Source: Devosia equisanguinis
GTDB taxonomy: Bacteria > Pseudomonadota > Alphaproteobacteria > Rhizobiales > Hyphomicrobiaceae
Reading direction: 5' to 3'
NCBI GenBank assembly: GCA_945889015.1
Contig: CAMDBL010000019.1
Location: 1 to 33,501, forward strand
Length of the DNA stretch: 33,501 nt
This document shows positions 9,875-17,982 of this stretch, in pieces (the first letter of the stretch is position 1; each line of letters starts with the position of its first letter). The notes under the pieces were generated by a model. That model saw only the letters and a list, made by a program, of their open reading frames with translations. It searched no databases and was not told the DNA's origin. The translations under genes and the position numbers were made by a program.

Positions 9875-11935
9875 TCAAGGCTTGATGATCAGGCTGCCCG
9901 AGCGGGCATGGGTATATGTCGCCTGCGGATCGACGACGATGGTCGTGAACGGCGTCTCGATGATCGCCGGTCCTTGCCGGGTCTCCCCGTGCGGCAGAGC
10001 CAGCAACTCGTGCACCGGGGTGTCGACCGCGCCGGCATCGCTGAAGTAGGCCATCCGGCGCGCCTCCAGCTTGTGCCCCGTCCGGGTGATCTGCAATCGC
10101 CCGGGCTCCGCGTCGTGCACGGGGCACGCGACGGACGCCGTCCAGCAGACGAACTCCACCGGCGAGGCTTCGTCGCGAACGGCGAAAATCTCCTCGTGAT
10201 GGGCATGAAAGTCGGCGACGAGACGGTCGAGATCCGCCTTGCCTGAGAACCGCGAGGCGCGCAGCGGCACCTCGATCTCCCAGACTTGGCCTTCGTATCG
10301 GGCCTCCACCGCGAACTCGATCTTTGCGCGCCCGCCCGCGCCGGAGCGCTCGGCGAAGGCTTTGCACCGTTCCTCGAGGCTGGCGAGAACATCGTTGACC
10401 TTGCCGGCGTCCCATGTGGTCGACGTCGTGAAGTGCAACGCGCGCGCCTCGTCCCGAAGCTCCGACATCAGAGCGCCTGCCGCACTGAGCGCTGCTCCCG
10501 TTTCCGGAACAATCAGCAGCGGGCACTGCAAGCGGCGCGCGATCCATACCGAGTTGAAGCCCGCCGCACCGCCGCCGCCGATCAGAACCGCCTCGGCCGG
10601 ATCGATACCTTGGTTGATGGTGATCTCGGCGATCGCCTGCACCATGTTCTCGGTGGCGACCGAAACGATGGCCGCCGCAGCAGCCATCAGGTCGAGTTGG
10701 AGCGGCTTGGCGACCTTGCTCTCGATCGCGGCGCGGGCCGCGGCCATGTCGAGCTTCATCTTGCCGCCGAGGAAAAATTCCGGATCGAGATAGCCCAGGA
10801 CGAGGCAGGCGTCGGTCAGCGTCGGTTCGGCTCCGCCGGCGCCATAGCAGACGGGTCCTGGCACGGCGCCGGCACTCTGCGGCCCGACATGGAGCATCCC
10901 GCCTGAATCGACGCGCGCGATGGAGCCGCCGCCTGCGCCCACACTCTTGATGTCGATCGACGGAAAGCCGGTCATGTGTCCCCGGAACTGCGGACCGATC
11001 CAGGTTTCCCGCGTCTTCGGGATGCGACCGCGCCGCACGAGGCTCACGTCGTAGGTGGTGCCGCCGGTATCGGCGACGATGGCCGCCGGCAGCTTGCTGT
11101 CGAGATTGGCGTAATAGCGCCCCGCGATCGGCGCCATCGAGGGACCAGAGTTGATCGCGTGGATCGGTTGGCGGGCGAGCTCGGCGGCCTCCATCATGCC
11201 ACCCTGCGAGGTCAGCACCAGCGTTCGGCCCTTGAAGCCGGCCGCCGACATGCGCTCGGTCAACGAGCCGAGATAGCGCCCCATCAACGGCTTCAACGAG
11301 GCATCGATCGCCGCCGCGGACGCCCGTCGGTACTCGCGGATCGTGGGGTTGAGCGCATGCGCGAGCGTATAGGGCGTGCCCGGCAGATACTTTTCGATCA
11401 AGGCGCCGAGCCGCAGCTCGTGCGCCGGATTGACCACCGCCCACAGCAGGCAGACGGCGATCGCTTCGGCACCGCTCGCCTTGACGCGCTGTAGCACCTC
11501 GATCGTGCCGGCCTCGTCGAGCGGCGTCACGATCCGCCCCGTCGCGATCACCCGCTCGGGAATCTCGAAGGTCATCGCGCGCGCGATATAGGGCTCGGGA
11601 TAAGGCACGAGGAAATTGAACGGCTCCTGACGGCCACCCTCGCGCAGCACCAGCACATCGGGATGGCCCGCCGTCGTCAGGAACGCCGTGCGCGCCGTCC
11701 GCCCCGTGATGATCGCGTTGATGGCATGCGTGGTCCCGTGGATCAGCAGATCGCAGCGTGCCAGGAACTCCGGCAACGTCAGCTTCATGTCCTGCGCAGC
11801 GAGAGCCGCCGCATCGATCAGTCCCTGGACCGGATCCTTGGGCGTCGTCGGCGCCTTGTACATGCGCAAGGTGCCGTCGTCGCTTTCCACCATCAGGTCG
11901 GTGAAAGTGCCGCCGGTATCGCAAGCCAATCTCAT
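9875..11935 (-). CDS. hyuA: Hydantoinase A/oxoprolinase family protein (ATP-binding subunit)
   Basis: The 686-residue subunit has the actin/Hsp70-type ATPase fold of HyuA. The N-terminal phosphate-binding motif is CDTGGTFTDLMV (about residues 5-16), the second is VADTGGTTYDVSLV, and a glycine-rich adenosine-type motif GGGGAAGFNSVWIA lies in the C-terminal half. HGTTHAINAII and INSGPSMAPIAG are further family blocks. The ATG at 11935 is chosen because the first conserved motif follows within five residues; 48 more in-frame codons upstream overlap the preceding SDR gene and lack similarity. With HyuB it would phosphorylate and open an amide, lactam or hydantoin ring, or activate a carboxylation substrate. 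The gene follows SDR2 by 70 bp in the same operon. The symbol is at family level. Confidence 0.92.
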   Translation of the reverse strand: MRLACDTGGTFTDLMVESDDGTLRMYKAPTTPKDPVQGLIDAAALAAQDMKLTLPEFLARCDLLIHGTTHAINAIITGRTARTAFLTTAGHPDVLVLREGGRQEPFNFLVPYPEPYIARAMTFEIPERVIATGRIVTPLDEAGTIEVLQRVKASGAEAIAVCLLWAVVNPAHELRLGALIEKYLPGTPYTLAHALNPTIREYRRASAAAIDASLKPLMGRYLGSLTERMSAAGFKGRTLVLTSQGGMMEAAELARQPIHAINSGPSMAPIAGRYYANLDSKLPAAIVADTGGTTYDVSLVRRGRIPKTRETWIGPQFRGHMTGFPSIDIKSVGAGGGSIARVDSGGMLHVGPQSAGAVPGPVCYGAGGAEPTLTDACLVLGYLDPEFFLGGKMKLDMAAARAAIESKVAKPLQLDLMAAAAAIVSVATENMVQAIAEITINQGIDPAEAVLIGGGGAAGFNSVWIARRLQCPLLIVPETGAALSAAGALMSELRDEARALHFTTSTTWDAGKVNDVLASLEERCKAFAERSGAGGRAKIEFAVEARYEGQVWEIEVPLRASRFSGKADLDRLVADFHAHHEEIFAVRDEASPVEFVCWTASVACPVHDAEPGRLQITRTGHKLEARRMAYFSDAGAVDTPVHELLALPHGETRQGPAIIETPFTTIVVDPQATYTHARSGSLIIKP

Positions 11936-12005
11936 CTTTGGAACCCACCGCTGTGTCGATGACGTGTCGTAGGCCGAGCCGCGAGATCGCGGACACAGGC
12001 GCTGC

Positions 12006-12782
12006 TCATACTTCGTATTCGAGATTGCCGTCGATACCGATGCATTGCCCGCTGACGCGAGCCCCCGCTGGCGAGGCAAGATAGAGAATGGCCTCGGCGA
12101 TGTCGTCCGGCGAGACGGTGGATCGCAGAGAAACGAACTGCAGCATCTCGGCCCGGTAGGCCTCGGCCGTCACCCCGACGGCCTTCGACTTGGACGCCAC
12201 GATCCGGTCGAGCCGCTCGCCCTCGATCGGCCCCGGCAGCAAGGCGTTGACCCGCACGCCGAATGGACCGAGCTCGCGGGCGAGATTGGTCGTCATGCTG
12301 AGGATCGCGGCCTTGGAGACCACATAGGGCAACCGCATCGGCAGCCCGACCTTGACGCTCGCCGAGGAGATGTTGACGATCGCGCCGGATCGGCGCGCCT
12401 TCATCAGTGGAATGGCGAGCTTGGCGCACACGAAGTGCGACGTCAGATTGCACCTGAGCGTGTACTCCCACTCGTCGACCTCGACGTCCTCGGCCGGCGC
12501 CGTCGGCCCCGCAATGCCGACGTTGTTGACGAGGAGATCCAGGCGGCCGAGCGGCTCGATCAGACAGCCGAACACGCGAGCGACGTCTGCCGGGCGGGAC
12601 AGATCGCACTGTCGCGCCGTGACCGCACCTGCGTGACCATCGAGCGAGGTCACGGCGTCCCTGTCGATATCGCACGTCGCGACCCGATAGCCCGCGCTCG
12701 CCAGCCGTTGCACGATGGTGCGACCGGCCCCACCCGCCCCCGCGCTGACGAAGGCCACGGGCTTCTCGCTGTCCCTGCGCAC
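12006..12782 (-). CDS. SDR-family oxidoreductase with altered glycine motif, first gene of the hyu operon
   Basis: The 258-residue protein is a short-chain dehydrogenase with Asn112, Ser140, Tyr153 and Lys157 forming the catalytic set (NISSASVKVG and LPYVVSKAA). The cofactor loop reads SAGAGGAG (13-20) instead of TGxxxGxG, and the NNAG motif reads NNVG. Asp38 or Asp40 in CDIDRD at the end of strand beta-2 suggests NAD rather than NADP. The start is GTG at 12782, supported by AAGGAA about seven bases upstream; no better in-frame start exists. It is the promoter-proximal gene of the leftward operon, about 24 bp below the predicted transcription start. It differs clearly from the other SDR at 7264, so the operon carries two distinct dehydrogenases. 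Confidence 0.9.
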   Translation of the reverse strand: MRRDSEKPVAFVSAGAGGAGRTIVQRLASAGYRVATCDIDRDAVTSLDGHAGAVTARQCDLSRPADVARVFGCLIEPLGRLDLLVNNVGIAGPTAPAEDVEVDEWEYTLRCNLTSHFVCAKLAIPLMKARRSGAIVNISSASVKVGLPMRLPYVVSKAAILSMTTNLARELGPFGVRVNALLPGPIEGERLDRIVASKSKAVGVTAEAYRAEMLQFVSLRSTVSPDDIAEAILYLASPAGARVSGQCIGIDGNLEYEV

Positions 12783-12812
12783 GCGCCGTTCCTTCTGCCG
12801 AACTGGGATCGC

Positions 12813-12841
12813 AGATTAGGTAGCGCCCGACGGACTGTCAA
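12813..12841 (-). promoter_or_regulatory. Sigma-70 promoter of the SDR-hyuA-hyuB-SDR operon
   Basis: On the minus strand TTGACA (12836-12841) is followed after exactly 17 bases by TAATCT (12813-12818). This near-consensus promoter points at the SDR start codon at 12782 and lies in the divergent region shared with the GntR-type gene, so it is well placed for repression by that regulator. Confidence 0.75.
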
Positions 12842-12843
12842 TC

Positions 12844-12863
12844 CGCTTCGGGCCGCTTCGGGC
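12844..12863 (+). repeat. Two tandem 10-bp repeats beside the -35 box
   Basis: CGCTTCGGGC occurs twice head to tail, starting 3 bp beyond the -35 hexamer of the divergent promoter. Ten-base spacing puts both copies on the same face of the helix, which would suit a regulator or an upstream element. This is suggestive only. Confidence 0.6.
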
Positions 12864-12922
12864 CTGGCGATTCGCTCGCGGCGGTGGTGCGCAAGGCGAC
12901 GGATGTGCTAGGCAGCGAGACC

Positions 12923-13642
12923 ATGGCAAACGCGCAGGACAGACAAGGACAGCCGAAGCGGACCGACAAGGCCCGGCCGCCGGACGCCGTCCATCTGAGC
13001 CCGTTCGCGCTCGGTCCGGATCGGCCTGTCGATACCCAGGTCTACGAGCATCTGCGCCGGACGCTGGCTTCAGGCGCGGTCGCCCCGGGACAAAAGCTCT
13101 CGACACGGACGCTCGCGACGGCCTTCGGTCTCAGCGCGACGCCGATCCGTGTCGCCCTCAAGCAGCTCGTCGGCGAAGGTGTTCTGGTGGGCCGTCCCCG
13201 CAGCGGCTTCCAGGTCGCGCCGGCCACGGCCGCCGCCTATCGCGAGCTGATCGCCATCCGTTGCCGGCTGGAGGGGTTGGCTGCCCGGGAGGCAGCGACG
13301 TCGATGTCGGCGTCCGAGCTGCGCGAGCTCGAACGGCTCCATCGCCGGATCGCCGCCAAGACCCACGCGGAGGCGACGTACCTCGAGCTCAACTTCGCGT
13401 TCCACTTCACCATCTACCGCGCGGCCGGCATGCCGCGGCTGCTGGACATCATCGAGCCGCTGTGGGCACGCATCGGCCCCTATCTGCATCTGGCTGCGGG
13501 CTTTCAGATGCAGGACCAGTTCGTCACCAGCCATCAGGCCATCCTGGCGGCGCTGCAGCGCCACGACGGCGAGGCTGCGGAGACGGCCCTCAGGCTCGAC
13601 CTGGAGAGCGCTGCCGCGATGATCCTGCCGCGGCTGGTCTAG
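12923..13642 (+). CDS. GntR-family transcriptional regulator, FCD (FadR) subfamily
   Basis: The 239-residue protein has an N-terminal winged helix (about 35-100; QVYEHLRRTLASGAVAPGQ, STRTLATAFGLSATPIRVAL, GEGVLVGRPRSGFQVAP) and a C-terminal all-helical FCD domain with the metal-type residues in RCRLEGLAAREA, LNFAFHFTIYRAAG and SHQAILAALQRHD. FCD regulators bind small carboxylic acids or acyl-CoAs and usually repress neighbouring catabolic genes. The ATG at 12923 is used; an in-frame GTG at 12884 would add 13 residues and neither has a strong Shine-Dalgarno sequence. It is divergent from the hyu operon and precedes the acyl-CoA dehydrogenase by 115 bp, so it probably controls both sides. Confidence 0.9.
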   Translation: MANAQDRQGQPKRTDKARPPDAVHLSPFALGPDRPVDTQVYEHLRRTLASGAVAPGQKLSTRTLATAFGLSATPIRVALKQLVGEGVLVGRPRSGFQVAPATAAAYRELIAIRCRLEGLAAREAATSMSASELRELERLHRRIAAKTHAEATYLELNFAFHFTIYRAAGMPRLLDIIEPLWARIGPYLHLAAGFQMQDQFVTSHQAILAALQRHDGEAAETALRLDLESAAAMILPRLV

Positions 13643-13757
13643 GACGCCACGGGTCGAGTTGATCTCCATCGATATTTCTGCCAGGGGAAACACAGCTGCC
13701 TCGAACGCGCCGCAGGCGCCTTCCCAGGCGTTGTCCCGCAGACCGGTGAGACCTCGA

Positions 13758-14900
13758 ATGGACTTCTCGTTCACAGACGAACAAGAGACGCTGCGCTCCC
13801 ACGTCGCGGAGCTGCTCGACGAGGTCTGCCCGCCCCAGTACGCGGAGCAGTGCGACCGCGAGGCGCGCCCACCGCGCGAGGCCTACGACGCCCTCGCCAG
13901 GCACGGCTGGTTCGGCTTGGCGCTACCCCCTGACTACGGCGGCAGCGGCGGATCGGCGATCGACCTCGCGATCCTGCTCGAGGAGGCGGGCCGGCACTTC
14001 GAAGAGTTGGCGATGTGGCTGTTCCGCACGCTGACCTACGGCGGCTATGCGGTGCAGCTGCACGGCACGCCCGAGCAGAAGCGGGAGATCCTGCCGCGTG
14101 TCGCGCGTGGCGAACTGTCCTTCTGCTTCGGCTTGAGCGAGCCGGCATCGGGCTCGGACGCGGCATCGCTGACGACGCGGGCGAAAGCCGTCGACGGAGG
14201 CTACGTCATCGACGGCCAGAAAGTGTTCACGTCGGGGATGGATATATCCGACTACTGCCTTCTCGTCACGCGCACGGCCAGCGGCGAGCGCAAGCAGCAG
14301 GGCATCACCAACTTCCTGGTCGATACAAAGCTACCCGGCATCGAGGTGCGCAAGATCGAAACCCTGGGACAGCGCGCCATCGGTACTACACAGGTTTTCT
14401 ACAACGGGGTCGCGGTTCCAGCCTCGGCCGTGCTCGGCACCGTCGACCGTGGCTGGGAGGCCGTCGACGCCTATCTCTGGTACGAGCGGCTCTGCCTTTC
14501 TGCAGCCCGCACCGGCGCCGCCTCCGCGGCATTCGAGTACGCGTTGCAGTATGCCAAGGAGCGCAAGCAGTTCGGCCGCCCGATCGGTTCGTTCCAGGCG
14601 ATCTCGCACAAGCTCGCCGATATGAAAGTGATGCTCGACGTCTCGCGAACGCTCGTCTACCGCTTCGCCTGGCTGATGTCGCAGGGCAAGGCGACGCGCT
14701 CGGACGCGGCCGTCCTGAAGCTCTACACGGGTGAAGCCTACAAGGCGGTCTCCGATCTCGGTCTCCAGATCCTCGGTGGCTACGGCTATTGCATGGAATA
14801 TCCGATGCAGAGGTTCTTCCGCGACTCGCGCCTTGCGGTGATCGGCGCTGGCACCTCCGAAATCCAGCGCAACATCATCGCGCGCGATCTCGGGCTGTGA
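13758..14900 (+). CDS. Acyl-CoA dehydrogenase family protein
   Basis: The 380-residue flavoprotein oxidises an acyl-CoA to the 2-enoyl-CoA and passes electrons to electron-transfer flavoprotein. Family blocks seen are the N-terminal DFSFTDEQETLR, FGLSEPASGSDAAS (about 124-137, FAD/substrate), YAKERKQFGRPIGSFQAISH, and LGGYGYCMEYPMQRFFRDSR. The usual C-terminal base (Glu in YEGTSE) is replaced, as the motif reads IGAGTSEIQRN. A Glu at 243 in WYERLCLS matches the alternative position used by isovaleryl- and long-chain enzymes. The ATG at 13758 is chosen since the protein begins with the typical DFSFT; GGTGAG lies eight bases upstream. The stop is followed closely by the CoA-transferase gene. 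The substrate is unknown. Confidence 0.93.
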   Translation: MDFSFTDEQETLRSHVAELLDEVCPPQYAEQCDREARPPREAYDALARHGWFGLALPPDYGGSGGSAIDLAILLEEAGRHFEELAMWLFRTLTYGGYAVQLHGTPEQKREILPRVARGELSFCFGLSEPASGSDAASLTTRAKAVDGGYVIDGQKVFTSGMDISDYCLLVTRTASGERKQQGITNFLVDTKLPGIEVRKIETLGQRAIGTTQVFYNGVAVPASAVLGTVDRGWEAVDAYLWYERLCLSAARTGAASAAFEYALQYAKERKQFGRPIGSFQAISHKLADMKVMLDVSRTLVYRFAWLMSQGKATRSDAAVLKLYTGEAYKAVSDLGLQILGGYGYCMEYPMQRFFRDSRLAVIGAGTSEIQRNIIARDLGL

Positions 14901-14911
14901 CGGACATCCCC

Positions 14912-16102
14912 ATGAGGCAATCGCTCAGCGGCGTCCGCATCCTGGAACTCGGCCAGATCATCGCCGGCACCTACGCCAGCCAGTTGATGTCGGACATGGG
15001 CGCCGAGGTGATCAAGGTCGAGGCGCCGGGCGGCGATCTCGGCCGTATTCCATCGGTGGCGCCCTACCGCGGCGTCAGCGGCCTGTTCCTCACCTTCAAT
15101 CGCAACAAGGAGAGCATCGTCCTCGATCTGAAGTCCACCGCCGGCCGCCGGATCTTCCATGACCTCGTCAAGGTCTCCGATGTCGTCGTCGACAATTTCC
15201 GGCCCGGCGTCCTCGAGCGGCTGCAGATCGACTATCCGACGCTCAGCGCCATCAATCCGCGCATCATCCAGTGCTCGATCACCGGCTTCGGCGAGGCGGG
15301 AGCCTACAGCGACCTGCCCGCACTGGATCTCGTCATTCAGGCGATGAGCGGCCACATGGCGATCACGGGCGAGTCGGGCCGGCCGCCGGTCCGCATCGGC
15401 ATTCCGCTCGCCGACGTCAGTGGCGGCATTTATTCCTGCAAGGGCATTCTCGCCGCGCTGTTCGATCGCGAGCGCACCGGAGTTGGCCGCCGCATCGAGG
15501 TGTCCATGTTCGACACGATGCTGCACCTGCTCGGCTACACCGGCACGATGTGGCTCACCAATGGCGAAGTTCCCCAGCCGCCGGGCTCGGCGCACGAGTA
15601 CACGGTGCCGTGGCAAGCGTTCGCTGTTTCCGACGGCCATATCGTCGTGGCGACCCGGCAGGAGATCTTCTGGCGGCGGCTGTGCGACGTGCTCGGCGAT
15701 CCGGTGCTCGCAGAGGATCCCCGTTTCGCCGACAATCCAGGTCGGGTCGCGCATCGCGACGCATTGGTCCCGCGCCTCGAGGCCCTCTTCAAACAGCGCA
15801 CGGTCGCCGACTGGCTGCAGCGGTTGCGCGCGGCGGAGGTGCCGGTCGCGCCGGTCAACAACGTCGATGCGGCGTTCGCGGAACCCCCCGTCGCGGAGCG
15901 GGGCATGATCGTCGAGGTCGAGCATCCCGACGTCGGCACGGTGAGGCTGCCGGGCAACCCGATCAAGATGTCCGGCGAGACACCTCGACCCTCGACGCCG
16001 GCGCCGGGCCTGGGCCAGCACACCGATGCCGTGCTCGGGCGCCTGCTTCAGCTGCGCCAGGATGAAATCGCAGCGCTGCGCGAGGCCGGCGCGATACAAT
16101 GA
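14912..16102 (+). CDS. CaiB/BaiF-family CoA transferase (family III)
   Basis: The 396-residue protein is a family III CoA transferase that moves CoA between carboxylic acids without a covalent acyl-phosphate step. It opens with LSGVRILELGQIIAGTYAS and has GAEVIKVEAPGGD, NRNKESIVLDLKS, and DNFRPGVLERL. The catalytic Asp is most likely Asp139 in the block ALDLVIQAMSGHM, where the family usually has YD before QA-SG. The late motif AEVPVAPVNN is also typical. The ATG at 14912 is used; an in-frame GTG at 14897 would overlap the previous stop as GTGA and add five residues, which is an equally possible coupled start. It would activate the acid that the adjoining acyl-CoA dehydrogenase oxidises. Confidence 0.93.
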   Translation: MRQSLSGVRILELGQIIAGTYASQLMSDMGAEVIKVEAPGGDLGRIPSVAPYRGVSGLFLTFNRNKESIVLDLKSTAGRRIFHDLVKVSDVVVDNFRPGVLERLQIDYPTLSAINPRIIQCSITGFGEAGAYSDLPALDLVIQAMSGHMAITGESGRPPVRIGIPLADVSGGIYSCKGILAALFDRERTGVGRRIEVSMFDTMLHLLGYTGTMWLTNGEVPQPPGSAHEYTVPWQAFAVSDGHIVVATRQEIFWRRLCDVLGDPVLAEDPRFADNPGRVAHRDALVPRLEALFKQRTVADWLQRLRAAEVPVAPVNNVDAAFAEPPVAERGMIVEVEHPDVGTVRLPGNPIKMSGETPRPSTPAPGLGQHTDAVLGRLLQLRQDEIAALREAGAIQ

Positions 16103-16136
16103 GCTCAAATTCAACGATATCGAAGGGAGACGCAGG

Positions 16137-16508
16137 ATGACTCAGAAGAGCGAGTACCACAACCTCGACAATCCCAGCGATGGCCTGTTCCGCGAGCTTG
16201 CCCCCGGGCTGACGACGCACATCTTCGCCGGTGAGCACGCGATGCTCTCCGTGGTGTCGATCGCCCCTGGCGCCGAGGGAACGATGCACCACCATCCCGA
16301 GGAGCAATGGGGCGTGCTGCTCGAGGGCACCGCGATCCGCTTTCAAGGAGGCGAGGAAATCCACGTCAAGAAGGGCGATTTCTGGCGCACGCCCGGCAAT
16401 GTTCCGCATACGATGCGTGCCGGCCCGCAGGGCGCTCGCGTTCTCGATATCTTCGCCCCGCCGCGTCCCGAGTACAAGAAGCCGGGCTCCGGCTTCGGCT
16501 CTCCCTGA
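16137..16508 (+). CDS. Single-domain cupin protein
   Basis: The 123-residue protein is a small metal-binding beta barrel. Cupin motif 1 is visible as G(48)TMHHHPEEQWGVLLEG with likely ligands His51, His53 and Glu56 or Gln57. Motif 2 is GDFWRTPGNVPHTM with His91 as the fourth ligand. A strong AAGGGAGA/CAGG Shine-Dalgarno region lies just before the ATG. It follows the CoA transferase by 34 bp and closes the rightward catabolic set. Such cupins act as isomerases, decarboxylases, dioxygenases or lyases on small acids; no specific reaction can be assigned. The stop is only 4 bp from the stop of the convergent hlyD-like gene. Confidence 0.88.
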   Translation: MTQKSEYHNLDNPSDGLFRELAPGLTTHIFAGEHAMLSVVSIAPGAEGTMHHHPEEQWGVLLEGTAIRFQGGEEIHVKKGDFWRTPGNVPHTMRAGPQGARVLDIFAPPRPEYKKPGSGFGSP

Positions 16509-16516
16509 TCGATCAG
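16505..16516. other. Perfect 12-bp palindrome carrying both convergent stop codons
   Basis: CTGATCGATCAG contains the TGA of the cupin gene (16506-16508) and, on the other strand, the TGA of the hlyD-like gene (16513-16515). There is no room for a separate terminator between these genes. Confidence 0.8.
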
Positions 16517-17982
16517 CGCCCCTGGAAGGCGTGATCGATCCCGATGATCAATGGCGCCAGCACATAGTCGGCCAGCGTCAAATTTCTTGTCTCGATGTAG
16601 GCCTCGGCCGGCATGCCCGGCGCCAGTATCGGCGCATGCGGTGCCTGCTGATCGGCCTGCGGCTTGACGATCACCTTGTAGTAGGGCCGTGGCGGCACCG
16701 AGCCATCGACGCGTGATCCCTGCTTGTCCGCCGCCGGCTGCTCCAGCCGGTCCGCCGAGACTTGCTCGACGGTCCCGAGAACGACGGGTGTGCGGCGCGC
16801 ATTGTAGGCCGTGATCCGTATGCGCACCCGTGCACCGGTCTTGACCCCTTCGATGTCACCCGGAGAGAGGTGCACCTCGATCACCAACTCGGCATCCTCC
16901 GGCACGATTTCCATCATCCTCTCGCCGGGGGAAACGACGGCACCGGACGTCTTCGGCCCGACCCCGATCACGGTCCCCGAGATCGGTGCGGTGACGACGA
17001 GCCGCCGCATCTGCTCCTCCATGACAGCGATGCGCTGGCGGGCATCCACGATCTCGTCCAACACCTCCCGCCGCTCACGGCCGATCTCGTCCATCCGCTC
17101 CAGCAGCAGCTGGCGCTTCTCCTGCTCGATCGTCGCCAGCTCCTTACGGGAACGAGCGATCAAGCTCTGCTTCTGGCGGCCATCACCGGAGATGCTTTCG
17201 GCCTGGCGCTGTAGGGCGAGCATCCTTGGCTTGCGGGTGAGCCCTTTCCTCATCAGTGTTTCGAGATCGCCCAACTCCTCACGCAGGAAGACGAGCTGTT
17301 GCTCGCCGGACGCGAGCTGCGCCTGGTAGGCCCCGATCTCGTCGCGCACCTGCGCCAGCTTCCGGTCCTTGACCAGTAGAGCGCCGGCGAGCGTATTGCG
17401 CCGCGTTTCGAACAATGTGCTCTGGGCACGCATCAGATGCGCTGTATCGGGATCATCGCTCGACACCAGCTCGTCTGGGAACACTACGGCGGCAGCGCCC
17501 TTTTGCTCGGCCAGGACGCGCGCCTCGCGAGCGAGTGCGCTCGACAGCTTGGCCTGGATGACCTTGCGACCGGCTGCGAGCTTGGCATCGTCGAGCAGTG
17601 CGACGGTCTGCCCAGTGGTGACACGATCGCCTTCGCCGACCAGCAGTCGGCGGATGATCCCGCCCTCAAGATGCTCCACGACGCGCCGGTCTCCCCTGAC
17701 CTTGACCACACCCTGTGCCACGACGGCGGAGCTCAATGGCGCCAGCGACGACCAACCGGCCAGTCCACCGACCAGAAGAATGATCAGTGTCACGCCGACG
17801 AGAACGAGATTGCGGGTCGAGCCGATCTCCAACTCCGCGACCTCCGCGCGATGGGGGATCACACGGGCCCGGCCTCCATGCTGACGCATGGACCTGCTCT
17901 CGTCTTGCGCCTGGGTCGCCGTTGCCCGGCGGCCGGCCGTGGGAAATCGAACGACGCTCGAGCGGTCGGGCTTGGAGGTCAT
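16513..17982 (-). CDS. Type I secretion membrane fusion protein (HlyD/PrtE family)
   Basis: The 489-residue protein is the periplasmic adaptor linking the ABC exporter to an outer-membrane TolC-like channel. It has a cytoplasmic N-terminus of about 57 residues, one membrane segment (about 58-80, NLVLVGVTLIILLVGGLAGW), a lipoyl-type half (VVEHLEGGIIRRLLVGEGD), a long coiled coil (about 135-310), the second lipoyl half (VTAPISGTVIGV), and the family C-terminal block around PGMPAEAYIETRNLTLADYVLAPL. The ATG overlaps the stop of the ABC exporter gene by 4 bp (ATGA), so the two are translationally coupled. The N-terminal extension is longer than in HlyD and rich in Arg and Ser. No TolC gene is in the window. 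Confidence 0.94.
   Translation of the reverse strand: MTSKPDRSSVVRFPTAGRRATATQAQDESRSMRQHGGRARVIPHRAEVAELEIGSTRNLVLVGVTLIILLVGGLAGWSSLAPLSSAVVAQGVVKVRGDRRVVEHLEGGIIRRLLVGEGDRVTTGQTVALLDDAKLAAGRKVIQAKLSSALAREARVLAEQKGAAAVVFPDELVSSDDPDTAHLMRAQSTLFETRRNTLAGALLVKDRKLAQVRDEIGAYQAQLASGEQQLVFLREELGDLETLMRKGLTRKPRMLALQRQAESISGDGRQKQSLIARSRKELATIEQEKRQLLLERMDEIGRERREVLDEIVDARQRIAVMEEQMRRLVVTAPISGTVIGVGPKTSGAVVSPGERMMEIVPEDAELVIEVHLSPGDIEGVKTGARVRIRITAYNARRTPVVLGTVEQVSADRLEQPAADKQGSRVDGSVPPRPYYKVIVKPQADQQAPHAPILAPGMPAEAYIETRNLTLADYVLAPLIIGIDHAFQGR

Noticed and set aside
8194-9885. A 563-codon + strand frame opposite hyuB
   Set aside because: It is a shadow of HyuB codons with high Arg/His/Asp content and no recognisable domain.
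13659-13757. Upstream TTG start for the acyl-CoA dehydrogenase
   Set aside because: The added 33 residues are non-conserved, and the protein starts normally with DFSFT at the ATG 13758.
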